DNA of 20,671 bases, taken from NCBI GenBank assembly GCA_947600345.1, contig CANQGC010000017.1, positions 1-20,671 of the forward strand, written 5' to 3'. How positions within the stretch are numbered: position 1 is the stretch's first letter; each line of letters starts with the position of its first letter. Origin of the DNA: an uncultured Clostridia bacterium. GTDB lineage: Bacteria > Bacillota > Clostridia > Christensenellales > Aristaeellaceae. The notes under the pieces were generated by a model that searched no databases, was not told the DNA's origin, and saw only the letters and a program-made list of their open reading frames with translations. Of this stretch, positions 13,915 through 20,671 are shown in pieces. A program made the translations under genes and the position numbers.

Positions 13915-15438
13915 ATGATTCTCAAACAAAAGGACGGCCCGCGCGGCGCCAGCCGGGTGTTGAAGCCCGGGTGCGTGGCCTTTGATTATACGGACATTCC
14001 CCCGCACCCGACCGGGATCGCCCCCCGATTGGGGTACGATGGCTCCTTCCTGATCACGGGCGGGGAGCCCTCGCGGGAGTTTGATCGCCTGGCTGTAGAT
14101 TGCATCGAATTCCACGACAGCCTGACCGGCGCCCCGCCGAACGCCTGGGACGCCTCCGAAGCGGAGGACTGCAGCGTACTGGCCTGGCTGGAGGGTCACG
14201 CGCTGCACTTCGCGGCGGAGGGAGGCGTGCTCGCGCCGAAGGACTGCTCGAATCTGTTCGCGCGCTATCTGAATTGCCAGGAAATTCGCTTCAACGGCTG
14301 CTTCGACACCTTGCTGGCGACGAACATGCAGTTCATGTTCATGGACTGCAGGTCGCTGACCAAACTGGACCTGTCCGGCCTCGACACCTCGCAGGTGACG
14401 AACATGTACGGCATGTTCGACTACTGCTCGTCGCTCAAATCGCTGAACCTGTCCGGCCTCGACACGTCCCGCGTGACGGAGATGCGCATCATGTTCTCCA
14501 ACTGCAAGGAGCTGTTCTCGCTGAACCTGTCCGGCCTCGACGTCTCCCAGGTTGCGAACACGGTCGCCATGTTCGAAAACTGCCGGTCACTCAAATTGCT
14601 GGACCTGTCCGGCTTCGCCCCCTCGCGGGCGGCGTACATGGGCAGGATGTTCTCGAATTGTTCCTCGCTTGCCGCGCTGGACCTGTCCGGCTTCGATACC
14701 TCGCGGGCGGAGAGCTTGGGCAGGATGTTCGAAAACTGCCGGTCGCTCAAATCGCTGGACCTGTCCGGCTTCGACACCTCGCGGGTGACGGACATGAGCG
14801 GGATGTTCTCCGGCTGCTGGTCGCTTACCGCACTGGACCTGTCCGGCTTCGATACCTCGCGGGTGACGAACATGGACGGGATGTTCTCCGGCTGCAACGC
14901 CTTGCTGCCGAAAAACATTCAAGGATATGAGCTGCTGCCGCCGGGCGCTCAGGCGAGCCTGCCCGCGCAGGACGCGGCTGTGCGGGAGCGCCTGGAGCAT
15001 GCGCTGGAAGGTAAAGCCGCGCCGAAATCCGCTGCCGCGCAGAAGGCGGGCGATTGGGATACCCGAACGGGCCGGGACGCGTTTGCCGACACGTTCGAGT
15101 CGTTGCGCCTGGGCGCGCAGGACGAGCGCGTGGACAAGGGCAAGGCCGCGCGGGAGCGCAGGCCGCAGAAGGAGAGCAATCCGCTGTGGCTGTTGGCGCT
15201 CGTGCTGCTTTTGCTGTTCGGCATCCTGGCCTTCTGCCTTCCGGACACCGGCTACTTTCTCGGCGGCAAGTGGCACCACTATCCCACGCCCAAGCCGACG
15301 ATGCCCACGGCGCAGCATATCGAGGACTTGCAACAACAAATGCGAAATCTGGAGCAGCGGCTGGGGACGCATTTCGGCTCCGATGATTCGGCGACACCCG
15401 TGCCGCAGGAGCCGGCGGGGGCTTCCGGCGGGGATTGA
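13915..15438 (+). CDS. DUF285/BspA-type LRR protein with C-terminal membrane anchor (paralogue 3)
   Basis: This 507-residue protein has the head domain (1-137), seven 26-residue repeats (138-319), a cap (NALLPKNIQGYELLPPGAQ), and a short charged linker with DWDTRTGR, also found in paralogue 2. One membrane segment follows (about 424-444, NPLWLLALVLLLLFGILAF), then an outer tail with HHYPTP, a short heptad-like stretch (IEDLQQQMRNLEQRL) and a terminal ASGGD. No signal peptide is present, and RERRPQK before the membrane segment indicates a cytoplasmic N-terminal side. ATG 13915 is used because AAAGGAGGAG lies before it. The open frame extends far upstream but overlaps paralogue 2. Its upstream sequence (GCAAGCAAGCGGCCCGCAAA) resembles that before paralogue 2. 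Confidence 0.85.
   Translation: MILKQKDGPRGASRVLKPGCVAFDYTDIPPHPTGIAPRLGYDGSFLITGGEPSREFDRLAVDCIEFHDSLTGAPPNAWDASEAEDCSVLAWLEGHALHFAAEGGVLAPKDCSNLFARYLNCQEIRFNGCFDTLLATNMQFMFMDCRSLTKLDLSGLDTSQVTNMYGMFDYCSSLKSLNLSGLDTSRVTEMRIMFSNCKELFSLNLSGLDVSQVANTVAMFENCRSLKLLDLSGFAPSRAAYMGRMFSNCSSLAALDLSGFDTSRAESLGRMFENCRSLKSLDLSGFDTSRVTDMSGMFSGCWSLTALDLSGFDTSRVTNMDGMFSGCNALLPKNIQGYELLPPGAQASLPAQDAAVRERLEHALEGKAAPKSAAAQKAGDWDTRTGRDAFADTFESLRLGAQDERVDKGKAARERRPQKESNPLWLLALVLLLLFGILAFCLPDTGYFLGGKWHHYPTPKPTMPTAQHIEDLQQQMRNLEQRLGTHFGSDDSATPVPQEPAGASGGD
14326..14871 (+). repeat. Seven tandem 78-bp LRR-coding repeats
   Basis: Seven in-frame 78-bp units run from 14326 to 14871 within paralogue 3. They are more diverged from each other than those in paralogue 2, with variant 'SGLDTS' and 'SGFAPS' motifs. 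Confidence 0.85.
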
Positions 15439-15516
15439 CGGGGCCTTGCACGCTTTGAACGGTTTACCCGGCGGAGAAGCATCCCTTCCCGCCAATCTTT
15501 CCAAAGGAGTGATTGC

Positions 15517-16824
15517 ATGTATCGCGACACCGCGCGGCTGCTGCTCTTCGGCAGCCTGGAGCCGGACAGCATCCTGATGAAGCTGTCGGGCATCTTCTAC
15601 GACTGGGATCACGGGACGGCCGAGAAGCCGGAGCTCGTGCGCCGCATCTATGCCGAGGTCAAGCGCATCCTCGACGTGGCCACGCTCTACGGCTTCGACA
15701 CGAACCTCTGGCACAACTACCTGACCTTCCTGCTCATCACCCACGAGAACTCCTTCAGCCTCACGGCGGAGCGCGCAGGCGCCAGCGAGGGCTCGGTGAA
15801 CCACTTCGCGCTGGCCGACTTCGCCATATTCAAGAAGCTGTTCGAGTTCAACTTCGCGCCCATCGAGACCGACCTGGGCATCGACTGCTTCTCGGTGCTC
15901 ACCCACTACCGCGCCATCCCCAAGCGCGCACAGCTCTACTACCGGAGCGTCAGCGTCCGGGTGCGGGAGCTCAGCGCGGCCATCGAGCGGGCAAAGGACG
16001 AGCAGGAGGTCTTCGACCTGGTCACCGGCCACTACCGGGACTGGGGCGTGGGCATGTTCGGCCTGAACCGGGCGTTCCGCATCCGCGAGCGGAAGGGAAG
16101 CGCCGAGTTCCTGGCCATCAACAACGTGGACGCGGTGGTGCTGGACGATCTGATCGGCTACGAGCCCCAGAAGGCCCAGCTGCGGGAGAACCTGGAGGCC
16201 TTCGTCTCCGGGCGGCCCTACAACAACATGCTGCTCTACGGCGACGCCGGCACGGGCAAGTCCACGTCCGTCAAGGCCGCGCTGAACGAATACCAGAGCC
16301 GGGGCCTGCGGATGATCGAGCTGTACAAGCACCAGTTCCACCTGCTCTCGGACGTGATCGCCCGGATCAAGAACCGCAACTACCGCTTCATACTCTTCAT
16401 CGACGATCTGTCCTTCGAGGAGAACGAGGTGGAGTACAAGTTCCTGAAGGCGGTGATCGAGGGCGGCGTGGAGACGCGGCCGGACAACGTGATGATCGTC
16501 GCCACGTCCAACCGCCGGCACCTGATCCGCGAGACCTGGAACGACCGCAACGACATGGAGTTCAACGGCGACGTGCACCGCTCGGACACGCTGGAGGAGC
16601 GGCTCTCGCTGGCGGCGCGCTTCGGCTGCGCCATCAACTACTCGAACCCCGACCGGCGGCAGTACCACGACATCGTGCGCGGCATCGCCCGGAGGGCGGG
16701 CATCGAGATGGACGACGCAAAGCTCATCGCCGCGGCCAACACCTGGGAGATTCGCCACGGCGGCATCTCCGGCAGGACGGCCCAGCAGTTCATCAACTAC
16801 ATCGCAGGAAAGCAACAAGACTAA
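15517..16824 (+). CDS. DUF815-family AAA+ ATPase
   Basis: This 435-residue protein matches the DUF815 (COG2607) family of predicted cytoplasmic AAA+ ATPases with no established function. The N-terminal 200 residues are a family-specific helical region. The ATPase core has Walker A GDAGTGKST (242-250, K248), Walker B FILFIDDLSFE (D296, D297), a sensor-1 like VATSNRRH, and a C-terminal helical lid (EERLSLAARFG...). AAAGGAGTG precedes the ATG. It follows paralogue 3 by 78 nt with no promoter or terminator that I can see, and precedes ilvA by 22 nt. It may be co-transcribed with both; a link to the LRR proteins is inference. Confidence 0.9.
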   Translation: MYRDTARLLLFGSLEPDSILMKLSGIFYDWDHGTAEKPELVRRIYAEVKRILDVATLYGFDTNLWHNYLTFLLITHENSFSLTAERAGASEGSVNHFALADFAIFKKLFEFNFAPIETDLGIDCFSVLTHYRAIPKRAQLYYRSVSVRVRELSAAIERAKDEQEVFDLVTGHYRDWGVGMFGLNRAFRIRERKGSAEFLAINNVDAVVLDDLIGYEPQKAQLRENLEAFVSGRPYNNMLLYGDAGTGKSTSVKAALNEYQSRGLRMIELYKHQFHLLSDVIARIKNRNYRFILFIDDLSFEENEVEYKFLKAVIEGGVETRPDNVMIVATSNRRHLIRETWNDRNDMEFNGDVHRSDTLEERLSLAARFGCAINYSNPDRRQYHDIVRGIARRAGIEMDDAKLIAAANTWEIRHGGISGRTAQQFINYIAGKQQD

Positions 16825-16846
16825 ACGAGAGGGAGAATCAGACGCC

Positions 16847-18034
16847 ATGGTCACACTCGACAAGATCTACCACGCCGCCTTCGTGCTCAAGCAGGTGGCC
16901 CGCAAGACCGACCTCATCCACGCCCCGAACCTGAACGGACTCTACCTCAAGACCGAAAACCTGCAGCTGACCGGCAGCTTCAAGCTGCGCGGGGCCTACT
17001 ACAAGATCAGCCAGCTCAGCCAGGAGCAGCGCGACGCGGGCATCGTGGCCTGCTCGGCGGGCAACCACGCCCAGGGCGTGGCGCTGGCGGCATCCCGCAT
17101 GGGCATCCGCAGCGTGGTCTGCATGCCGGACGGCGCGCCGATCTCCAAGGTGGAATCCACCAAGGCGCTGGGCGCGGAGGTCGTGCTGGTGAAGGGCGCC
17201 TACGACGACGCCTACGCCTACGCCTGCCAGCTCCAGCAGGAGACGGGCATGACCTTCATCCACCCCTTCAACGACGACGAGGTCATCGCCGGCCAGGGCA
17301 CCATCGGCCTGGAGATCCTGGACCAGCTGGCCGACGTGGACGCGGTCATCTGCCCGGTGGGCGGCGGCGGGCTGATCTCCGGCGTGGCCTACGCCATCAA
17401 GAACCTGAACCCGAACGTCAAGGTCTACGGCGTGCAGGCGGAGAACGCGCCGAGCATGGTGGAGAGCGTGAAGAAGGGCGAGCCCATCACGCTGGACACG
17501 GTGCAGACCTTCGCCGACGGCATCGCGGTCAAGCACCCGGGCGACACGACCTTCGAGATCGTCAGCAAGTACGTGGACGAGGTCGTGACCGTCAGCGAGG
17601 ACGAAATCGCGGCGGCCATCCTGGCGCTGATCGAGAAGCAGAAGCTCATCGCCGAGGGCGCGGGCGCGGTCAGCGTGGCGGCGGCGATGTTCCACAAGCT
17701 CCCCATCGAGGGCAAGAAGGCGGTGTGCCTGATCTCCGGCGGCAACATCGACGTGAACATACTCTCCCGCGTCATCACCCGCGGACTGGTCACGGCGGGG
17801 CGCAACACGATGCTGCAGATCGCACTGGAGGACAAGCCGGGGCAGCTGCTGGGCGTGAGCCAGATCGTATCCGAGTGCGGCGCGAACGTGGTCAACGTGC
17901 GCCACGAGCGCAGCGACGCCAACATGGCCATCACCTCCTGCTTCCTGTACCTGGGCATGGAGACCCGCGACTTCGAGCAGATCGCGCAGATTCGCCAGCG
18001 GCTGACCGAGGAGGGCTACCGCATCGTCAACTGA
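16847..18034 (+). CDS. ilvA: Threonine ammonia-lyase (threonine deaminase)
   Basis: This 395-residue PLP enzyme deaminates threonine to 2-oxobutanoate and ammonia, the first step of isoleucine synthesis. The PLP lysine is K46 in LTGSFKLRGA. The phosphate-binding GGGGL loop lies near 170. Residues about 325-395 form one ACT-like domain (LQIALEDKPGQLLGVSQIVSECGANVVNVRHER), where feedback ligands bind in relatives. AGAGGGAGA precedes the ATG. The 2-oxobutanoate would feed the IlvBNC enzymes encoded 7 kb upstream. The single ACT domain and length fit both the biosynthetic short form and TdcB-type enzymes, so the symbol is a choice. Confidence 0.93.
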   Translation: MVTLDKIYHAAFVLKQVARKTDLIHAPNLNGLYLKTENLQLTGSFKLRGAYYKISQLSQEQRDAGIVACSAGNHAQGVALAASRMGIRSVVCMPDGAPISKVESTKALGAEVVLVKGAYDDAYAYACQLQQETGMTFIHPFNDDEVIAGQGTIGLEILDQLADVDAVICPVGGGGLISGVAYAIKNLNPNVKVYGVQAENAPSMVESVKKGEPITLDTVQTFADGIAVKHPGDTTFEIVSKYVDEVVTVSEDEIAAAILALIEKQKLIAEGAGAVSVAAAMFHKLPIEGKKAVCLISGGNIDVNILSRVITRGLVTAGRNTMLQIALEDKPGQLLGVSQIVSECGANVVNVRHERSDANMAITSCFLYLGMETRDFEQIAQIRQRLTEEGYRIVN

Positions 18035-18040
18035 CGCCGC

Positions 18041-18069
18041 TTGAAATCCTAACAAACATCCGGTATAAT
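18041..18069 (+). promoter_or_regulatory. Promoter of the DUF4358-like lipoprotein gene
   Basis: TTGAAA (18041-18046) and a perfect TATAAT (18064-18069) are separated by 17 bp, starting 7 nt after the ilvA stop codon. The start codon of the next gene lies 68 nt downstream of the -10. Confidence 0.8.
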
Positions 18070-18136
18070 GTTCCTGAATACCGCATAGCGCGGCGGGCGA
18101 ACGCCCGGAAAGACCGCAAGCGAAAGGAAGACGAAC

Positions 18137-18619
18137 ATGAAGAACGCGATTACGAAGGCACTCTCCCTCGCACTGATCCTGATTCTGGCCCTGAGCCTGG
18201 CCGCCTGCGGCGGCAAGAAGGAAGCAGCGGCCGCCAACGTGGACCTGGCGGCGGTGATGAGCGAATTCAAGCTGGGCGAGGAGATGATGTCCCTCGATCT
18301 GACCGAGCTCAACGACATCTGCTTCCTGGGCCTCGACGAGGCGGACGTAAAGCAGTGCGTGGCCGCGATCCACAGCTCGGGCGTGAACTGCGACGAGATC
18401 ATAATGATCGAGGCGAAGGACGCCGATGCGGCGGGCCGCGTCAAGGCCATACTGGACGACCGCTACCAGACCAAGCTCAACGAGACGGAGAACTACCTCC
18501 CCGACGAGTACGCCATCATCCAGAAGTGCTCGGTCACGCAAAGCGGCAACTTCGTGGCGATGATCGTCGCCCCCAACGCCGCGGAGCTCACGGAAATCTA
18601 CAAGAAGTACGTGAAGTGA
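18137..18619 (+). CDS. DUF4358-like lipoprotein
   Basis: This is a 160-residue predicted membrane lipoprotein. A short basic N-terminus and hydrophobic stretch (LALILILALSLAAC) end in a lipobox, L21-A22-A23-C24, so C24 would be lipidated after signal peptidase II cleavage. The mature part (NVDLAAVM... to ...NAAELTEIYKKYVK) has the two-half alpha/beta pattern of DUF4358 proteins, common in Clostridia and without a known function. AAAGGAAGA precedes the ATG. It has its own promoter and a strong terminator, so it is probably monocistronic. Confidence 0.82.
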   Translation: MKNAITKALSLALILILALSLAACGGKKEAAAANVDLAAVMSEFKLGEEMMSLDLTELNDICFLGLDEADVKQCVAAIHSSGVNCDEIIMIEAKDADAAGRVKAILDDRYQTKLNETENYLPDEYAIIQKCSVTQSGNFVAMIVAPNAAELTEIYKKYVK

Positions 18620-18631
18620 CCCCCCACGGAT

Positions 18632-18671
18632 GAAGAAACCGCCCCGGCGCAGAGCCGCGGGCGGTTTCTTC
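18632..18671. terminator. Bidirectional intrinsic terminator
   Basis: GAAGAAACCGCCC (18632-18644) pairs perfectly over 13 bp with GGGCGGTTTCTTC (18659-18671), with an inner CGGC/GCCG stem. A T-rich run follows on the plus strand, and the A-rich base of the stem gives a U-tract on the minus strand. It separates the convergent lipoprotein and XRE genes. Confidence 0.88.
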
Positions 18672-18712
18672 TATTTGGAATCAGGCGCGTTGGAAACAGG
18701 CGCGCCGGCCTG

Positions 18713-19054
18713 CTAGACCGAGCGCAGGTAGGCGCGCAGGATGTCGATCGCCCCGGCGCGAACGCGCGCGGGGCTGTTCTTTAGCGCGTCGACCAACCCG
18801 GCCAGTTCGGCCTCCTCTCCGTCCTCCGGGTTCCCGCCGGGGAGCAGCAAATCGTTGGGCGTGACCCGCAGCGCGTTGCAAAGCCGAAACAGGGTTTCCA
18901 TGGACATCCCCGCCGCGCCGCGCTCAATGTCGGCAACCAGCCGCCAGGATCGCTCGATGCGCTCGGCCAGGTTCTCCTGCGTAATTGCCAGCCTTTCCCG
19001 TTGTTTTCGAATTCGATCCCCCACTGCATATTTGTCATAGATGAACTCGGACAT
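18713..19054 (-). CDS. XRE-family helix-turn-helix regulator
   Basis: This 113-residue protein has an HTH_3/XRE DNA-binding domain at residues about 12-70 (IRKQRERLAITQENLAERIERSWRLVADIERG, then SMETLFRLCNALRVTPNDLLLP). An acidic linker and a C-terminal helical segment (LAGLVDALKNSPARVRAGAIDILRAYL) follow and may mediate dimerisation. The residue pattern SWRLVADIE departs from the common 'S..TIS.IE' at the recognition helix. It is divergent from the SLOG-like gene across a 116-bp AT-rich gap. A minus-strand TACAAT (19080-19075) may be its -10. It may control both genes, which is inference. Confidence 0.85.
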   Translation of the reverse strand: MSEFIYDKYAVGDRIRKQRERLAITQENLAERIERSWRLVADIERGAAGMSMETLFRLCNALRVTPNDLLLPGGNPEDGEEAELAGLVDALKNSPARVRAGAIDILRAYLRSV

Positions 19055-19098
19055 CCTCTTCCCCCTACCTTCTCATTGTATTATTGAGGAAATAGGGC

Positions 19099-19127
19099 TT
19101 GATTATTAGCAGATTTTAAGTTATAAT
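19099..19127 (+). promoter_or_regulatory. Promoter of the SLOG-like gene
   Basis: TTGATT (19099-19104) and a perfect TATAAT (19122-19127) are separated by 17 bp, 43 nt upstream of the start codon at 19171. The region is noticeably AT-rich compared with its surroundings. Confidence 0.75.
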
Positions 19128-19170
19128 CGATATACAATTAACCTGTCAACTCAAAAGGAAGTGACACTGT

Positions 19171-19614
19171 ATGCACACCTGTACGTTCGTGGGGCATCGC
19201 GTGGCGGCAAGTCCGGAAGACGCGCGCGAGATTCCCGCCGCGCTGACGGCCGCCATCGAGGAGCTGCTGGCACTGGACAGTGAATTCTGCTTCTACTTTT
19301 CCGGCTTCGGCTGGTTTGACGGGCTCTGCGCGCGGGAAGTGCATCGGCTCAAGTCCGTCTACCCGGAGAAGCACATCCAAATGGCGCTGGTGCTGCCCTA
19401 TCAGAGGAATGTGGCGGATCGAGAGCTCTACGACGAAGTCTTCATCCCCGGCGCGCTGCGCAATGCGCTCCCCAAGGACGTGCTTCCCGCGCGCAACCGC
19501 TGGCTGGTCGAGCACAGCCAGTATCTGATCGCTTACATCCGCTACACCGGAAATTCCGCCTCGGACGCGCTCGACTACGCGCGCTCGCTCTGCGCGACCA
19601 TTCGACTCATATAA
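19171..19614 (+). CDS. SLOG-superfamily (DUF1273/YpsA-like) protein
   Basis: This 147-residue protein resembles DUF1273/YpsA-like SLOG proteins, which have a Rossmann-like nucleotide-binding fold. Matching features are the N-terminal TFVGHR (5-10), the FYFSGFGWFDGLCAREV segment (41-57) in place of the usual 'FYVG..G.FD....', the strand MALVLPY (71-77), and RNRWLVEHSQYLIAYI (108-123) near the end. These proteins are thought to bind nucleotide-derived ligands. The precise role is unknown. AAAGGAAGTG precedes the ATG. It is divergent from the XRE gene and ends just before a strong terminator. Confidence 0.75.
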   Translation: MHTCTFVGHRVAASPEDAREIPAALTAAIEELLALDSEFCFYFSGFGWFDGLCAREVHRLKSVYPEKHIQMALVLPYQRNVADRELYDEVFIPGALRNALPKDVLPARNRWLVEHSQYLIAYIRYTGNSASDALDYARSLCATIRLI

Positions 19615-19631
19615 ACGGCGGGGCATAAACA

Positions 19632-19661
19632 GCGGGGGTTTCACTTGCGTGAAACCCCCGC
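19632..19661. terminator. Bidirectional intrinsic terminator
   Basis: GCGGGGGTTTCAC (19632-19644) pairs perfectly over 13 bp with GTGAAACCCCCGC (19649-19661) around loop TTGC. A pyrimidine-rich run (CCTCTTTCTCTTCTC) follows on the plus strand. It separates the SLOG-like gene from the convergent histidine kinase gene. The minus-strand U-tract is weak. Confidence 0.82.
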
Positions 19662-19676
19662 CCTCTTTCTCTTCTC

Positions 19677-20671
19677 TCACTTTCTCCCGAACAGCTTGTG
19701 CAGCACTTCCATCATCTTTTCCACGTCGATGGGCTTGGCCAGGTGGCCGTTCATGCCGGTCTCGATGGCGCGCTCCCGGTCCTCCTCGAAGGCGTTGGCG
19801 GTCATGGCGATGATGGGCACGTCCGCGCGCTCCCGGTTCGTCATGCCGCGGATGTGGCGCGTGGCCTCGTAGCCGTCCATGACGGGCATCTGGATGTCCA
19901 TCAGCACCAGGTCGTAGTAGCCGGGCTCGGCGGCCTCCACCTTCTCGCAGGCGACGCGGCCGTCTTCGGCGGTCTCCACGCTGAAGCCCGCCTCGCTCAG
20001 CAGCTCCACGGCGATCTCCCGGTTGAGCTCGTTGTCCTCGGCCAGCAGTATGCGCTTGCCCGCGAAGCTCTCGTCCACGGCGCTCTTGCCGCGATCGGCC
20101 TCCGGCGCGGCCTTGCCCAGGCTGCGCTCCAGCGCCCGGTGCAAGTCGGAGGCGAACAGCGGCTTGCCGATGAAGCCGGTGACGCCGGCCGCCCGGGCCT
20201 CCTGCTCGATGTCCGCCCAGTCGTAGGCGGTCATCAGTATGATGGGCGAATCGTCGCCCACGATCCTGCGGATGCGGCGCACCGTCTCCACGCCGTTCAT
20301 GTCCGGCATGGACCAGTCCACGATGTAGACCTCGAAGGGGTCCGCCAGCTCGATGGCCTCCTCGGTGCGCACCACGGCCTCCTTGCCGGAGAGCGTCCAC
20401 TCGGCGCGCATGCCGATCTGGCGCAGCATCTTGCTGACGCTCTGGCAACTGACCATATCGTCGTCCACCACCAGCGAGCGCAGGCCGCTCAGCTCCACAA
20501 TCTGGCCCATCTCCCGGTGCTGCTCGGTAAAGCGCAGCCGGAGCCGCACGACGAACTCCGTGCCCACGTTCGGCTCGCTGTGCACTTCGATTTCGCCGTT
20601 CATCATGTCCACGATGTTCTTGGTGATGGCCATGCCCAGGCCGGTGCCCTGGATGCCGCTGACGGTGGAGT
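19677..20671 (-). CDS. Hybrid sensor histidine kinase, C-terminal part with two receiver domains (partial)
   Basis: The frame is open through the window edge, so the N-terminus is missing. At the edge it reads STVSGIQGTGLGMAITKNIV, the G2 box and end of a HATPase domain, followed by a conserved NVGTEFVVRLRL. Two receiver domains follow. The first has SLVVDDD, VYIVDWSMPDMNG (acceptor Asp) and GKPL. The second has LLAEDN, LVLMDIQMPVMDG (acceptor Asp), AMTANAF and AKPID. No output or Hpt domain follows; the protein ends MEVLHKLFGRK. It would be a membrane or cytoplasmic signalling kinase relaying phosphate to a separate partner. The sensed signal is upstream of the window. Confidence 0.9.
   Translation of the reverse strand, partial: STVSGIQGTGLGMAITKNIVDMMNGEIEVHSEPNVGTEFVVRLRLRFTEQHREMGQIVELSGLRSLVVDDDMVSCQSVSKMLRQIGMRAEWTLSGKEAVVRTEEAIELADPFEVYIVDWSMPDMNGVETVRRIRRIVGDDSPIILMTAYDWADIEQEARAAGVTGFIGKPLFASDLHRALERSLGKAAPEADRGKSAVDESFAGKRILLAEDNELNREIAVELLSEAGFSVETAEDGRVACEKVEAAEPGYYDLVLMDIQMPVMDGYEATRHIRGMTNRERADVPIIAMTANAFEEDRERAIETGMNGHLAKPIDVEKMMEVLHKLFGRK

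Noticed and set aside
14587..18541. Long minus-strand open frames across the LRR, ATPase and ilvA genes
   Set aside because: They mirror clear plus-strand genes with matched ribosome sites and motifs. The translations are low-complexity and resemble no family.

Overview
The window is GC-rich chromosomal DNA with strong AGGAGG-type ribosome binding sites, sigma-A style promoters, a PocR-AraC regulator and BspA/DUF285-type leucine-rich repeats. Together these suggest a Clostridia-like member of the Bacillota, probably a gut commensal. The genus cannot be fixed from the sequence alone. No tRNA, rRNA, CRISPR array, transposase or phage gene was seen.

Layout. (1) Positions 1-4053 hold a sugar-catabolism locus: a minus-strand operon of an L-fucose/L-arabinose isomerase-like protein, an FGGY kinase and the first codons of a class II aldolase, with a divergent PocR-AraC regulator. 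The control region has two direct repeats exactly 20 bp apart. (2) Positions 4050-4782 hold no gene. They form a large composite of nested palindromes in two inverted arms, lying between the 3' ends of two convergent genes. (3) Positions 4795-5799 encode an aldo/keto reductase on the minus strand. (4) Positions 5918-9488 are an ilvBNC operon for branched-chain amino acid synthesis. It has a consensus promoter, a 36-residue leader peptide rich in Ile, Val and Leu, and an intrinsic terminator just before ilvB, which is a classical transcription attenuator. (5) Positions 9547-9652 hold two hairpins with different outer stems but the same loop. (6) Positions 9686-15438 hold three tandem paralogues with 26-residue DUF285-type repeats. 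They lack a signal peptide and carry one C-terminal membrane segment, so the repeats are predicted to be cytoplasmic. The middle protein is a fusion of two such units. (7) Positions 15517-18034 encode a DUF815 AAA+ ATPase and, 22 nt later, a threonine ammonia-lyase that would feed 2-oxobutanoate to the IlvBNC enzymes. (8) Positions 18041-20671 encode a DUF4358-like lipoprotein with its own promoter, an XRE regulator divergent from a SLOG-like protein, and the C-terminal part of a hybrid histidine kinase with two receiver domains. Convergent pairs here share intrinsic terminators.

The least ordinary parts are the palindrome composite (4050-4782), the ilv leader-peptide attenuator, the twin same-loop hairpins, and the membrane-tethered LRR paralogues inserted with an AAA+ ATPase between ilvBNC and ilvA. 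The functional links proposed for the LRR/ATPase block and the palindrome composite are inference.
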